DNA of 64,000 nt from Pseudomonas oryzihabitans (GCF_001518815.1 NZ_CP013987.1:2440501-2504500), one strand, 5' to 3'; numbered from the stretch's first letter, positions 20,489 through 29,836 are shown. Notes: generated by a model not told the origin, from the letters alone. Numbers and translations: made by a program.

Positions 20489-21844
20489 ATGAACCGCTCT
20501 GCGCCAGTATTCCGCCGCCTGTTCCTGCAGAGCACAGTGCTCATGCTGCTGTTTCCGCTGCTGCCTTTGTCGCTCCTGGCCAGCCAGCCGGCAACCACCC
20601 TGCTGCGTCTGCAGGGCTCCAACACCATCAACGCACGCCTGGGACCCCGTCTGGTTGCGGCGTTACTCGCCGAGCGCGGCTACCGCGATCCCCAAGTGGT
20701 ACCTACCGACGCGATGGACGAATGGCGGCTGACCGCCCGCGCCCCGGACGGCACCTGGGTGGCAGTCCCCATCGCCGCCCATGGCTCCAGCACTGGTTTC
20801 ACCGCGCTGGCCGCCGGCACCACGGACCTGGCCGCCGCCTCGCGACCGATCAATGATGCGGAAGTCAGCGCCCTGGCCGGCCTTGGAGACTTGCGCAGCA
20901 AGGACGCGGAATATGTCATCGGCCTGGACGGCCTGGCGATCATCGTGCATCCGGGCAACGCCCTGCACGAGCTCAACCTCCAGCAACTGGCGCAGGTCTT
21001 CGCCGGAGAGATCACCGACTGGCAACAGCTGGGCGGCAAGCCTGGTCCGATCCGGCTCTATGCCCGGGATGATCGCTCGGGTACCTACGACACCTTTCGC
21101 GAGCTGGTCCTGAACCCGCAGGGCAAGCACCTAAACGCCGCCGCCAAACGCTATGAATCGAACGAGGAGCTCGCGCAACAGGTCGCCAATGATCCGGCTG
21201 GCATTGGCTTCACGAGCCTGGCGGCGGCGGCCAAGCTGCCGAAGCTCGCCCTGCGCGATGGCCAGGGTCGTGCCATCGCACCTAGCGAAGCCAGCATCGC
21301 CACCGAAGACTATCCGCTGGCACGGCGACTGTTCCTCTACGGCCCGCCAGCGCGGCGTTCGGATTGGGCCCGCGCCCTGCTCGAATTCAGCCAGACGCCG
21401 GCGGGCCAGGCCGTGGTCCAGCAGAGCGGGTTCGTCGCCCAGCGCATCGAGCCAGTCAAGATCAGTGATACCCAGGGTATGCCGGCCACCTATGGCGAAC
21501 TGGCCCGACGCGCCCAGCGCCTCACGGTCAACTTTCGCTTCACCGCCGGCAGTGCGCATCTCGACAACAAAGCGCTGCGCGACGTGGAGCGCCTGGCCGC
21601 CTTCATGCACCGCCCGGAGAATGCGCAACGCCAGCTCATCCTGGTCGGCTTCAACGACACCACCGAAGACCCCGCGCGCGCCGCCCTCCTGGCCCGGCTG
21701 CGGGCCACCGCAGTCGCCACGGCCTTGCGTCACCAGAAAGCCTTCGCCAACGAATTGCTCTGGCTTGGCGACCAGTTGCCAGTGGCGGGGCTATCTCCCA
21801 ATGGCCGCGTGAAGAATCGCCGCGTTGAGGCCTGGATTCATTAG
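20489..21844 (+). CDS. PstS-like substrate-binding domain fused to OmpA domain
   Basis: A 451-residue exported protein. Signal peptide about residues 1-35 (hydrophobic core LMLLFPLLPLSLLA). Residues about 40-300 resemble phosphate-type periplasmic binding proteins: LRLQGSNTIN, HGSSTGFTALAAGTTDLA (Ser/Thr loop) and YARDDRSGTYDTF. Residues about 320-451 form an OmpA-like peptidoglycan-associated domain (NFRFTAGSAHLDNKAL, then SPNGRVKNRRVEAWI). The start at 20489 is preferred to the GTG at 20447 because it begins the signal peptide, though its ribosome site is weak. Likely cell-wall-bound in the periplasm. Whether it binds phosphate is unknown; no ABC permease genes adjoin it. Confidence 0.8.
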   Translation: MNRSAPVFRRLFLQSTVLMLLFPLLPLSLLASQPATTLLRLQGSNTINARLGPRLVAALLAERGYRDPQVVPTDAMDEWRLTARAPDGTWVAVPIAAHGSSTGFTALAAGTTDLAAASRPINDAEVSALAGLGDLRSKDAEYVIGLDGLAIIVHPGNALHELNLQQLAQVFAGEITDWQQLGGKPGPIRLYARDDRSGTYDTFRELVLNPQGKHLNAAAKRYESNEELAQQVANDPAGIGFTSLAAAAKLPKLALRDGQGRAIAPSEASIATEDYPLARRLFLYGPPARRSDWARALLEFSQTPAGQAVVQQSGFVAQRIEPVKISDTQGMPATYGELARRAQRLTVNFRFTAGSAHLDNKALRDVERLAAFMHRPENAQRQLILVGFNDTTEDPARAALLARLRATAVATALRHQKAFANELLWLGDQLPVAGLSPNGRVKNRRVEAWIH

Positions 21845-22203
21845 AGATCGCGCATCCTGGCTTTGAGGCGAACGCGTAACGGCAGCGTCTGGCGCTACGC
21901 GATTGGCCGTTGCAGGCTAGTGAAAAGACGTTTCCTGACGGCCGTCCCGACATCCCTAGCTCGTGTGCACCACGCGGGGAGACTTAAAGTGGTTTCTCAA
22001 GATTAGCTCGTAAATAACTTTAATAAGTATATGTAAGCTATTGATAATTATGATATTTATTAGGGATTAAATCGCATTGCCTTCTAGCTGGGATAGCCTC
22101 AATTCCCATCTTGATATCCTCAACGCGCAATCGACCTGAACCCAGGCATCCGCTTGTGTCACCTAGACTAGGCAGCACAACCAATGCTTCTTGCGCGTCG
22201 TAA
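21845..22203. other. Non-coding spacer with an A/T-rich block
   Basis: About 360 bases without a supported gene between the convergent OmpA-fusion gene and the DUF192 gene. Bases about 21995-22085 are strikingly A/T-rich (runs such as TAATAAGTATATG and GATAATTATGATATTTAT) in an otherwise high-GC window. No coding frame, hairpin terminator or recognisable RNA family was seen. Confidence 0.5.
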
Positions 22204-22689
22204 TCATCTGGTTACAGGCCTGACGGCGCCGAGCCCCTGGATGCGCTCCCCCGGATGAATGCTCCGGGTCGAGAACCACCCCGTGGCCGTTTCCAAGGCG
22301 TAACGCGCAGGTGCATGCGAGCAATGATGGGTATCGCTCATTGGGCGCATCTCGACGACGTTCAGAATGTCGCCTTGCGCAGAGATGAAGGCGGCGGCCA
22401 GCGCACTGGGCGTATCGCGCATCCATAGGCAGCGCGCGTCGTCACCAGGGAAGACGAACAGCATGCCCTCGTCCGCTCCCAGGGGCGAACGCCCCATGAG
22501 CCCACGCGCCCGTTGCTCAGGCGTACTCGCCACCTCGACGCGGAGCCGATGGTCACCGATCCGTAGAACAAGGGGCTCGGCTGCCGCAACCGAAAAAGCA
22601 CTCAGTGCCGCCAATAGGACAGCCAGTCTGGCCATGCCCGGCGACCGGCGCTGCCCGAGTGCCTGGGGATCATGGACAAAAAACCTCAT
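22204..22689 (-). CDS. DUF192 exported protein
   Basis: A 161-residue protein with a signal peptide ([18 protein letters not shown]) and a DUF192 domain: [25 protein letters not shown] (in part: ARGLMGR, GMLFVF), [15 protein letters not shown] and the VVEMRPMSD region. The usual WMKNT signature reads WMRDT. Function of the family is unknown; members are small secreted or periplasmic proteins. An alternative start at 22635 would shorten the N-terminus by 18 residues and begin nearer the signal peptide, but it lacks a ribosome site. Divergent from the MFS pair. Confidence 0.8.
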   Translation of the reverse strand: MRFFVHDPQALGQRRSPGMARLAVLLAALSAFSVAAAEPLVLRIGDHRLRVEVASTPEQRARGLMGRSPLGADEGMLFVFPGDDARCLWMRDTPSALAAAFISAQGDILNVVEMRPMSDTHHCSHAPARYALETATGWFSTRSIHPGERIQGLGAVRPVTR

Positions 22690-22753
22690 GACGTGTGACC
22701 TTTGCCAGGCGAAAGCAATCTATCCCACATTGTCAGACAACCTCTCGAGTCCG

Positions 22754-23962
22754 ATGTCGACCGCAAGCCTACCACCCGCACCCTCACCCGCGCTGGCCAC
22801 CCGCATCACCCTGGGGACGGTGCTCTTCACCTTCATCGCCTACCTGACCATCGGTATTCCGTTGGCCGTGCTGCCGGGCTATGTGCATGAGGATCTGGGC
22901 TTCAACTCCATTATCGCGGGTCTGGTCATCAGCAGTCAGTACCTGGCTACCCTGCTCTCGCGCTCCCACGCCGGCCGCCTTATCGACACGGTAGGGGCCA
23001 AGCAGTCGGTGCTCTACGGCATGCTCGGTTGCGGCATCAGCGGACTGCTGATGCTGGCGTCGATCCTCCTGCAGGACTGGCCCTGGATCAGTCTCGGCGC
23101 CCTGCTGCTCGGGCGCCTGGTACTGGGCTGTGCGGAAAGTCTCTCGGGTACCGGTGCCATTTCATGGGCAATCGGCCGCGTCGGCCCGTCCAATACCGCC
23201 AAGGTGATCTCCTGGAATGGCGTCGCCAGCTATGGCGCCCTGGCCATCGGCGCGCCCCTTGGCGTCGTACTGGTCGACCTGCTGGGTCTCTGGGTCATGG
23301 GCGCCAGCATCATAGCCCTGGCGGTATTGGGCTACCGCATCGCCCAGCCGCGCCCACCCATCGTTCCGGTACGCGGTGAACGCCTTCCCTTCACCACGGT
23401 GCTTGGGCGGGTCCTGCCCTTTGGGCTCGGCCTGGCGCTGGGTGGAATCGGTTTCGGTACTCTGGCCACCTTCATCACCCTGTATTACGCCAGCCAAGGC
23501 TGGAGCGGCGCGGCGCTGTGCCTGACGGTGTTCGGCTGCTTTTTCATAGGCGTGCGCCTGGTATGCGCCAATGCCATCAACCGGCATGGCGGCTTCCGTG
23601 TCGCCATCGTCAGCCTGGCGGTGGAAGCCATCGGCCTGGCCACGCTGTGGCTGGCGCCCAGCATGACCACTGCCCTGGTCGGCGCCGCCCTCACCGGGAT
23701 CGGCTTCTCGCTGGTGTTCCCGGCGCTGGCCGTGGAAGCGGTGCAGCGGGTCCCGGCCTCCAACCGGGGCGCTGCCCTGGCAGGCTATTCGGTGTTCATC
23801 GACCTTTCGCTGGCGGTGACCGGCCCGCTCATCGGCGCGGTAGCCACCCACTTCGGCTATGCCGCCAGCTTCCTGTGCGCCGCACTGTCCGCCCTTGCCG
23901 GCCTGGGCCTCAGCGTCCGCCTCCTCCGCCGTTTCGACGAGTCTTCTCGAGAACAGCCATGA
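22754..23962 (+). CDS. MFS transporter, YhhS/YfcJ type (first of tandem pair)
   Basis: A 402-residue major facilitator with twelve predicted membrane helices; family landmarks include [18 protein letters not shown] in TM1 and [17 protein letters not shown] in the loop 2-3 region. The start at 22754 is chosen by alignment with the second copy; there is no convincing ribosome site. Its stop overlaps the next gene's ATG (ATGA). Substrate unknown: relatives are annotated as arabinose-efflux-like or uncharacterised (YhhS, YfcJ). Confidence 0.88.
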   Translation: MSTASLPPAPSPALATRITLGTVLFTFIAYLTIGIPLAVLPGYVHEDLGFNSIIAGLVISSQYLATLLSRSHAGRLIDTVGAKQSVLYGMLGCGISGLLMLASILLQDWPWISLGALLLGRLVLGCAESLSGTGAISWAIGRVGPSNTAKVISWNGVASYGALAIGAPLGVVLVDLLGLWVMGASIIALAVLGYRIAQPRPPIVPVRGERLPFTTVLGRVLPFGLGLALGGIGFGTLATFITLYYASQGWSGAALCLTVFGCFFIGVRLVCANAINRHGGFRVAIVSLAVEAIGLATLWLAPSMTTALVGAALTGIGFSLVFPALAVEAVQRVPASNRGAALAGYSVFIDLSLAVTGPLIGAVATHFGYAASFLCAALSALAGLGLSVRLLRRFDESSREQP

Positions 23963-25167
23963 CCACGACCGCCCCGCCTGTCACCGCACTCGCCATCAAT
24001 CGACGCATCGTTTCCATCGTCATCTTCAGTTTTCTGCTGTTCCTGGCCATTGGTCTGCCACTGGCGATCCTGCCGGGCTATGTGCATGACGATCTCGGCT
24101 ACGGTTCGGTGATCGCGGGGCTGGCGATCAGTATCCAGTACCTGGCGACGCTGTTCACTCGACCGCTCGCCGGCAAGCTGGCCGATAGCATCGGCGCCAA
24201 GCGCGGGGTCATTTACGGATTGTTCGGCTGCGTCGCCTGCGGCGTCCTTACCTTGCTCGCGACTTCGTTGCAGAGCGTGCCGGCGCTTAGCCTGGGCTTG
24301 CTGATCGTCGGCCGGGTGATTCTGGGCATGTCCCAGGCCATGATTGGCACTGGCTGCCTGAGTTGGGGCATGGGCAGCGTCGGCATGCAGCACGTGAGCA
24401 AGGTGATCTCCTGGAACGGCATCGCCGCCTACGGTGCCCTTGCTATAGGCGCGCCTTTGGGCGTCGCCATGGTGGCCAGCCTGGGGCTGTGGAGCCTGGG
24501 TGTCGCTATCGCCCTGCTGGGTGCTCTGGGCCTGGCGCTGGCCTGGAACAAGGAACCGGCCCCGGTCATCGCCGGCGATCGACTGCCCTTCCACAAGGTA
24601 TTCTGGCGCATCAGTCCTTTCGGTCTTTGCCTGCTGCTGAGCTCCATCGGCTTTGGCGCGATCGCCACCTTCGTCACCCTCTACTACGCCAGCAATGGCT
24701 GGCCGAACGCGGCCTTCTGCCTGACCGCCTTTGGCGCCGCCTTCATCTGCGCCCGGCTACTGTTCGCCGGGGCTATCAACAAGATCGGCGGCTTCCGCGT
24801 TGCCCTGGCCTGCTTCACGGTCGAGACCCTGGGGCTGTTGCTGCTCTGGTTGGCGGTCACGCCCGAGATGGCCCTGGTTGGCGCCGCCATGGCCGGCTTC
24901 GGCTTGTCACTGGTCTATCCAGCCCTGGGAGTCGAGGCCATTGTCAAGGTACCGCCCACCAATCGCAGCGCCGCCCTGGGCGCCTACTCTCTGTGCCTGG
25001 ATCTGGCGTTGGGGATTACCGGGCCACTGGCCGGTGCCATTGCCAATGGCTTCGGTTTCAGCGCCATCTTTCTCTTCGCTGGCTTGATGGCCCTGGCGGG
25101 TCTGGGCCTGAGCGCCCTGCTCTATCGTCGCGCGCTCAGGGAAAATCTCACCGCCTCAGGCGCCTAG
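23959..25167 (+). CDS. MFS transporter, YhhS/YfcJ type (second of tandem pair)
   Basis: Also 402 residues and paralogous to the preceding gene along its whole length (compare [20 protein letters not shown] with [20 protein letters not shown], and [21 protein letters not shown] with [21 protein letters not shown], same positions). Twelve membrane helices. Translationally coupled to the first copy by a four-base overlap, so the two are made together; they may be a divergent duplicate or act as a pair. Substrate unknown. Confidence 0.88.
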   Translation: MTTTAPPVTALAINRRIVSIVIFSFLLFLAIGLPLAILPGYVHDDLGYGSVIAGLAISIQYLATLFTRPLAGKLADSIGAKRGVIYGLFGCVACGVLTLLATSLQSVPALSLGLLIVGRVILGMSQAMIGTGCLSWGMGSVGMQHVSKVISWNGIAAYGALAIGAPLGVAMVASLGLWSLGVAIALLGALGLALAWNKEPAPVIAGDRLPFHKVFWRISPFGLCLLLSSIGFGAIATFVTLYYASNGWPNAAFCLTAFGAAFICARLLFAGAINKIGGFRVALACFTVETLGLLLLWLAVTPEMALVGAAMAGFGLSLVYPALGVEAIVKVPPTNRSAALGAYSLCLDLALGITGPLAGAIANGFGFSAIFLFAGLMALAGLGLSALLYRRALRENLTASGA

Positions 25168-25175
25168 GCCAGCCC

Positions 25176-25211
25176 GGGGGCGGTGCCCTAGTGGTCCGGT
25201 GCGCCGCCCCC
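25176..25211 (+). terminator. Possible terminator after MFS pair
   Basis: Hairpin with arms GGGGGCGG (25176-25183) and CCGCCCCC (25204-25211), a 20-base loop, and a short T-run a few bases later. Confidence 0.4.
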
Positions 25212-25226
25212 ACCTGGCTGCTTTTC

Positions 25227-25421
25227 CTACAGTGGACCAGGATCCGGAATCGGCGCGGGCGGCTTGGCCGGCTCGGTCAGGTTCTCCGCCACCTCATCGG
25301 GGATCTCGGTATCGATCTCCTCATCGGCCATGTCGGAGTCGTTGAGCGGCGCCTGGTCACCACCCAGCCACCAGGCCAGGGGTACCGTCGTGTCGGGTGC
25401 GGAAGAAAGCAACAGGTTCAT
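25227..25421 (-). CDS. Small acidic, proline-tailed protein, unknown
   Basis: A 64-residue protein I do not recognise. Residues 1-20 are hydrophobic (MNLLLSSAPDTTVPLAWWLG), then a strongly acidic middle (DSDMADEEIDTEIPDE) and a Pro-rich tail (PAKPPAPIPDPGPL). A good ribosome site (AGGAGCTTGGC before ATG) supports it as a real gene. A second small acidic Pro-rich protein lies 2 kb away at 27348-27596. Could be secreted or membrane-tethered, but that is a guess. Confidence 0.55.
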   Translation of the reverse strand: MNLLLSSAPDTTVPLAWWLGGDQAPLNDSDMADEEIDTEIPDEVAENLTEPAKPPAPIPDPGPL

Positions 25422-25648
25422 GCCAAGCTCCTATGAGGGGTAGGTCTTGAGCATTAGTAGGCGGTCAGCCGCAGAGGTTGCAGCGAAGCCGTGACCGCAC
25501 GTCGCCAGGGCATCGCTCGTGGCGAGGCCCTGGCCAGCGCAACGCCCAAGGCCAGACTCGATCAGGAATCTGCCTTGGCACAATCGGCCAGGCAAAAAGC
25601 CGGCGCTTGACTAGACTCCAGAGATCTTCCATTCCTGGAACGCCGCCT

Positions 25649-26047
25649 ATGGATACGCCGACCCGTCCAGCCAACGATGCCAATCTGCTCGCCGTCGTCT
25701 CAGAAGACGAATTGCTGCTGCAAGCCCTGGTACGCGAGGTGCTCAAGCAGGAAGGCTTTCAGGTGGAAACCTTCGGGACCGCCGATGCCGCCCTGCAGTT
25801 TCTGGAACTGCATTGGCAGCAGGTGAACGTAGTGGTGTCGAACGTACGAATGCCTGGGGTGATCGATGGCATCCAGCTGGCCAAGATCGTCACCGAGCGC
25901 TGGCCCGCGGTGCCCTTCGTGCTGATGTCAGGCTATGCCGGCCTGAGAAACGACGTGCCACCCGGCGTGCCCTTCCTGCATAAACCCTGGACCCTCGATC
26001 AACTGACCGAGGCCGTCTGGAAGGTCGTCCCGCTACCGGCGCCTTAG
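25649..26047 (+). CDS. Stand-alone receiver-domain protein lacking the phospho-acceptor Asp
   Basis: A 132-residue CheY-like receiver without an output domain. Acidic pair Glu19-Asp20 (VVSEDE), conserved Ser94 (LMSGYAG) and Lys112 (FLHKPW) are in place, but the phospho-acceptor is Asn65 (codon AAC at 25841-25843) in VVVSNVRMPG, where relatives have SDVRMPG. It therefore cannot be phosphorylated in the usual way and may act as a constitutive or phosphorylation-independent adaptor. Start ATG 25649 gives the family N-terminus; the upstream open frame is probably non-coding. No histidine kinase is nearby. Confidence 0.8.
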   Translation: MDTPTRPANDANLLAVVSEDELLLQALVREVLKQEGFQVETFGTADAALQFLELHWQQVNVVVSNVRMPGVIDGIQLAKIVTERWPAVPFVLMSGYAGLRNDVPPGVPFLHKPWTLDQLTEAVWKVVPLPAP

Positions 26048-26365
26048 GTCGCCATGGACAGGGATGTCCGCAGACCCATTGACGGGGAACCGAACGCTCA
26101 AGGCATCTGTATCAGCAGGACAGATGTCGCAGGTTAGGAAATGACCAAGTCCCCTACTGCATGGCATCGCCCAGGTGACCCCACAGACATCGACTGCTGC
26201 CAGGCAGGCGTTCGTGCACCGAATACGGTTATCGGAGGCTGACGCGGACGAGAAAGAACGCGGCCCTTACGGCCGGCAGTTACCCACTGCGATGGCCAAG
26301 GGCACCCATCCCAGTTGGCAATGGTCAACCATCATCTTTATCACTCACTTAACATCCTATGCGAA
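26048..26365. other. Non-coding spacer
   Basis: About 320 bases between the receiver gene and a small minus-strand gene. Overlapping short open frames exist on both strands but none has a ribosome site or recognisable content. No strong hairpin was seen. Confidence 0.4.
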
Positions 26366-26626
26366 TTACGGCGCCTTCTTGCCGATGAGCACCGTATCGG
26401 CTTGCAAAGGAACAAGAGAGCCTTTCAGACGAAGTTCGTTGACGGCATACAGGACCATGACATTGAGTGCCTCACTATTCAGCACCGTGCGCTTGGCAAT
26501 GAGGCGCGATACCTTTGCTGGCACCTTGGGATCCAAAAGCGTCAGCAAGACATCTTCACCTCGGTATTCGATGAAATGCTTCACCGGAGGATCCAGCATC
26601 TCCAACGCTTCTTTTAACCTGTTCAT
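26366..26626 (-). CDS. Small hypothetical protein (86 aa)
   Basis: An 86-residue protein starting MNRLKEALEMLDPPVKHF, mixed charged and hydrophobic with no signal peptide. The middle alternates strand-like segments (EDVLLTLLDPKVPAKVSRLIAKR) and a helix (LNSEALNVMVLYAVNELRL), somewhat like the small Pseudomonas-restricted DUF3509 proteins, but I cannot confirm membership. A clear ribosome site (GGGAG, four bases before ATG) supports translation. Confidence 0.6.
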   Translation of the reverse strand: MNRLKEALEMLDPPVKHFIEYRGEDVLLTLLDPKVPAKVSRLIAKRTVLNSEALNVMVLYAVNELRLKGSLVPLQADTVLIGKKAP

Positions 26627-26783
26627 GGGACTCCCGGGTGAAACTACCGATACGCCTCATCCTTTGACATATATCTCGCAACGCTGTCGTTGACCACCCA
26701 TCCGACACTTCGGGTTTAAACTCTTTCCTAACGGTGGCAAAACGATCGCCGGATACCGATCAGCCCGTACCGGAGGAAGTCGC

Positions 26784-27017
26784 ATGAACGAACAGGACCG
26801 AAAGCATGGCCTGCTGCTGCTGGAGCGATACGCCGCGGAACAGGATGCGATCAACCAGCTACTGCGACAGATATACGAATGCCACGGAAGCGCTGACTCA
26901 GAAGCGCTCAGGGACATGCTGACGCTGTGCATCGCAGAGATACAGGACCGCCAGACCACCGTTCAAAGTGCGTTTCGCTTCCTGCTCGACCTACAAGACA
27001 ACCCAGTTATCAAATAG
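26784..27017 (+). CDS. Small helical protein (77 aa), unknown
   Basis: A 77-residue, probably all-helical cytoplasmic protein (LLLLERYAAEQDAINQLLRQ, then a second amphipathic helix EALRDMLTLCIAEIQDRQ). It has an excellent ribosome site (GGAGGAAGTCGC before ATG). Not recognised. It diverges from the 86-residue gene across 157 bases, so the two may share a regulatory region. Confidence 0.65.
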   Translation: MNEQDRKHGLLLLERYAAEQDAINQLLRQIYECHGSADSEALRDMLTLCIAEIQDRQTTVQSAFRFLLDLQDNPVIK

Positions 27018-27347
27018 CGAAGCGGCACTTACCATTACCTTCCACTCAAACTCCTTGCTCTTTAGCCGCTTCGTTTAATACAGACCAATAGTGGAATCAG
27101 AGAACCAGATTATTTATTGCCGTTACTTCCCAATAGTGCCGATTGCATCACCCTTCAAGATAGGGCTCTGGAGTTTCAGAAAGACGTCCTCGTTATTGAC
27201 GATAGAAGGCACATTTAGCCCAATCCAAAGGAAAGCACTCTTCGGGCAGCTGAAAGCGTCAAAAAGCCTCTTCATGCTGGTGCATTACCTGCCGCTGTTC
27301 GTGAAAGAGCTCAGCACGTCGGCTGGGCTCTGTCGGGACTCAGGGGG
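27018..27347. other. Non-coding spacer, relatively A/T-rich
   Basis: About 330 bases between the 77-residue gene and the next small minus-strand gene. Bases about 27020-27290 are poorer in G/C than the flanks. An open frame at 27091-27426 has no ribosome site and runs antisense into the neighbouring gene, so it is not called. Confidence 0.4.
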
Positions 27348-27596
27348 TTACCGAGGCGCTGGTTCCTGGTCGTCGCTTTCGCCAGGCACCGGCGTCGAGG
27401 GCTCGTCAGGATCGAGCACAGACTGATCGGCGCCATCCGTATCGGCAGGCTCCGGTGGCTCAGCCGGAGCAGGCTCTGTGGCCTGCCCACCTTGCTCCCT
27501 AGCCAGCTGGACGTCGATCCCGAACATCGACCTTGCGATCATTCCGGGAGCCTGTGGCGAACTGAATCTTTGCCAATGAGTGGTCGTTGTGATCAT
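27348..27596 (-). CDS. Small acidic Pro-rich protein (82 aa), unknown
   Basis: An 82-residue protein: N-terminal MITTTTHWQRFSSPQAPG, a short helix (MIARSMFGIDVQLAREQ), then a long tail made almost only of Glu, Asp, Pro, Ala, Ser and Thr. A GAGGTGA ribosome site sits just before ATG. It resembles the 64-residue protein at 25227-25421 in having an acidic, proline-rich tail. Probably intrinsically disordered; function unknown. Confidence 0.5.
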   Translation of the reverse strand: MITTTTHWQRFSSPQAPGMIARSMFGIDVQLAREQGGQATEPAPAEPPEPADTDGADQSVLDPDEPSTPVPGESDDQEPAPR

Positions 27597-27693
27597 GGGT
27601 CACCTCGCAGTGAGGCCAATAGTGGCCTCACTGTATTGGAGACGCGCAAGGAGGTACCTGTTCAGTGGCCACTATGACCGATGGTCCCGAGGC

Positions 27694-27876
27694 TCAAGGC
27701 ACCTGCTTTTCATTCCTGGCAGCGGTGAGCGACCGTTCCGATAGCGCCTGCTGGCGTTGCTTCGCCATCTTCTGCATCCGCAGCTCGGCATTGCGGGCCT
27801 GGGTCTCCTCCAGCGTGGGCGGCAACTGCTCCCGCGGCGCTCCAGCATCTATTCGGCTCTTCGTCTGCTCGGACAT
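27694..27876 (-). CDS. Small charged helical protein (60 aa), unknown
   Basis: A 60-residue protein starting MSEQTKSRIDAGAPREQLPP, with a strongly charged C-terminal helix (ARNAELRMQKMAKQRQQALS). The start at 27876 is preferred over the longer frame because AGGAGCAGAT precedes it. Divergent from the ABC-F gene. Not recognised; could bind nucleic acid or membrane, but there is no direct sign. Confidence 0.55.
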   Translation of the reverse strand: MSEQTKSRIDAGAPREQLPPTLEETQARNAELRMQKMAKQRQQALSERSLTAARNEKQVP

Positions 27877-28237
27877 ATCTGCTCCTGGGATGGCTGCATC
27901 GGTGCAGCATGAGAAGCGTGCGGGTGATCGCCGTTCACTGGCCATCATCACCAGCGGTCCGAAGATCATACGACCCAGGGCGAGTCGGAGCAGCGCTCCG
28001 GTACCCACGGCGGCCTTATCACCGCTGGCGGACCTATGAGACAATGAACGCAATGTCCGGCATGAGCTTCGGCCTCATCGCCCTACAGCTGGGAAACCCT
28101 CCTCCAGATTTTTCTTTCCACCTACGCTCGCTGGATCGGCACAGGTTCAGCTCTGAGCGAGATAGCCAAGCTCGGCGTCGGTATCGAATCGATACCGTCA
28201 GCTCTCGCGACGCCTTTAGTCCCTAATAGGTACCCCC
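27877..28237. other. Intergenic region with two perfect hairpins
   Basis: About 360 bases between divergent genes. It holds a small hairpin GCTGCA-TCGG-TGCAGC (27893-27908) in the leader side of the minus-strand small gene and a palindrome CGGTATCG-AAT-CGATACCG (28179-28197) about 40 bases before the ABC-F start. No gene is supported here. Confidence 0.5.
28179..28197. promoter_or_regulatory. Palindrome upstream of ybiT-like gene, possible operator
   Basis: Perfect 8-base arms CGGTATCG / CGATACCG with a 3-base AAT centre, 40 bases before the TTG start. No regulator can be named from the sequence. Confidence 0.35.
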
Positions 28238-29827
28238 TTGATCTCCACCGCTAACATCACCATGCAGTTTGGCGCCAAGCCGCTGTTCGAGAACGTGTCC
28301 GTCAAATTCGGCAACGGCCATCGCTATGGCCTGATCGGCGCCAACGGCTGCGGCAAGTCCACCTTCATGAAGATTCTCGGGGGTGATCTCGAGCCCACCG
28401 GCGGCCAGGTGATGCTCGAACCCAACGTGCGCCTTGGCAAGCTGCGCCAGGACCAGTTCGCCTACGAAGACTGCACCGTCATCGATACCGTGATCATGGG
28501 CCACGCCGAGTTGGCCAAGGTCAAGGCCGAGCGCGACCGCATCTACTCCCTGCCGGAAATGAGCGAAGACGACGGCATGGCAGTGGCCGAACTGGAAGTG
28601 CAGTTCGCCGAATACGATGGCTACACCGCCGAAGCGCGGGCGGGCGAGCTGCTGCTCGGCCTGGGCATCCCGCAGGACCAGCACTTTGGCCCCATGAGCG
28701 CCGTCGCCCCCGGTTGGAAGCTACGGGTACTGCTGGCCCAGGCACTGTTCTCCGATCCGGAACTGCTGCTGCTTGACGAGCCCACCAACCACCTGGATAT
28801 CAACACCATCCGTTGGCTGGAAGGCATCCTGGTCGCGCGCAACAGCACCATGATCATCATCTCCCACGATCGCCACTTCCTGAACAGCGTCTGCACCCAC
28901 ATGGCCGACCTGGACTACGGTGAGCTGCGCCTGTTCCCGGGTAACTACGACGAGTACATGACCGCCGCCACCCAGGCCCGCGAGCGCCTGCTGTCGGACA
29001 ACGCCAAGAAGAAGGCCCAGATCGCCGAACTGCAGCAGTTCGTCAGCCGCTTCTCGGCCAACGCCTCCAAGGCCAAGCAGGCCACCAGCCGGGCGCGCCA
29101 GATCGACAAGATCCAGCTGGACGAGGTCAAGCCGTCCAGCCGCGTCAGCCCCTTCATCCGCTTCGAGCAGAACAAGAAGCTGCACCGCCAGGCGGTGACC
29201 CTGGAGAACGTCACTCAAGGCTTCGACGGCACCCCGCTGTTCAAGCGCCTGGGCCTGCAGATCGAAGCCGGCGAGCGGGTCGCCATCATCGGCCCCAACG
29301 GCATCGGCAAGACCACCCTGCTGCGCACCCTGGTGGGCGAGATGGCTCCCCAGAGCGGTGAAGTGAAATGGACCGACAGCGCTGATGTCGGCTACTTCGC
29401 CCAGGACCACGCCGAGGATTTCGCCGACGATGCCACCCTGTTCGAGTGGATGGCCCAATGGACCCAGGGCGGCGAGCAAATGGTACGCGGTACCCTGGGC
29501 CGCATGCTGTTCTCCAGCGACGACATCCAGAAGTCGATCAAGGTCATCTCCGGTGGTGAACAGGGACGCATGCTGTTTGGCAAACTGATCCTGAAGAAGC
29601 CCAACGTGCTGGTGATGGACGAGCCCACCAACCACCTGGACATGGAGTCCATCGAGGCGCTGAACCTGGCCCTGGAAAACTATCCGGGCACCCTGATCTT
29701 CGTCAGCCACGACCGCGAATTCGTCTCCTCCCTGGCCACCCGCATCCTCGACATGAGCGAGAGCGGTGTGGTGGATTTCAGCGGCAGCTATGACGATTAC
29801 CTGCGCAGCCAAGGCATCAACGGCTAA
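28238..29827 (+). CDS. ybiT: ABC-F ATPase, YbiT type
   Basis: A 529-residue soluble ABC-F protein with two ATPase domains. Walker A motifs GANGCGKST and GPNGIGKTT, and Walker B/Q-linker [11 protein letters not shown] and [11 protein letters not shown] are intact; a charged linker (about residues 245-305) joins them. ABC-F proteins act on the ribosome. The start is a TTG ([11 protein letters not shown] follows); it aligns with E. coli YbiT (LVSSNVTMQFG), while the next ATG would remove the first strand. A 13-bp hairpin follows the gene. Confidence 0.93.
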   Translation: MISTANITMQFGAKPLFENVSVKFGNGHRYGLIGANGCGKSTFMKILGGDLEPTGGQVMLEPNVRLGKLRQDQFAYEDCTVIDTVIMGHAELAKVKAERDRIYSLPEMSEDDGMAVAELEVQFAEYDGYTAEARAGELLLGLGIPQDQHFGPMSAVAPGWKLRVLLAQALFSDPELLLLDEPTNHLDINTIRWLEGILVARNSTMIIISHDRHFLNSVCTHMADLDYGELRLFPGNYDEYMTAATQARERLLSDNAKKKAQIAELQQFVSRFSANASKAKQATSRARQIDKIQLDEVKPSSRVSPFIRFEQNKKLHRQAVTLENVTQGFDGTPLFKRLGLQIEAGERVAIIGPNGIGKTTLLRTLVGEMAPQSGEVKWTDSADVGYFAQDHAEDFADDATLFEWMAQWTQGGEQMVRGTLGRMLFSSDDIQKSIKVISGGEQGRMLFGKLILKKPNVLVMDEPTNHLDMESIEALNLALENYPGTLIFVSHDREFVSSLATRILDMSESGVVDFSGSYDDYLRSQGING

Positions 29828-29836
29828 ACCCGAGGT

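Noticed and set aside
26175..26693. 172-codon plus-strand frame
   Set aside because: Antisense to the 86-residue gene that has a good ribosome site; composition looks random.
27091..27426. 111-codon plus-strand frame
   Set aside because: No ribosome site and it overlaps antisense a better-supported small gene at 27348-27596.
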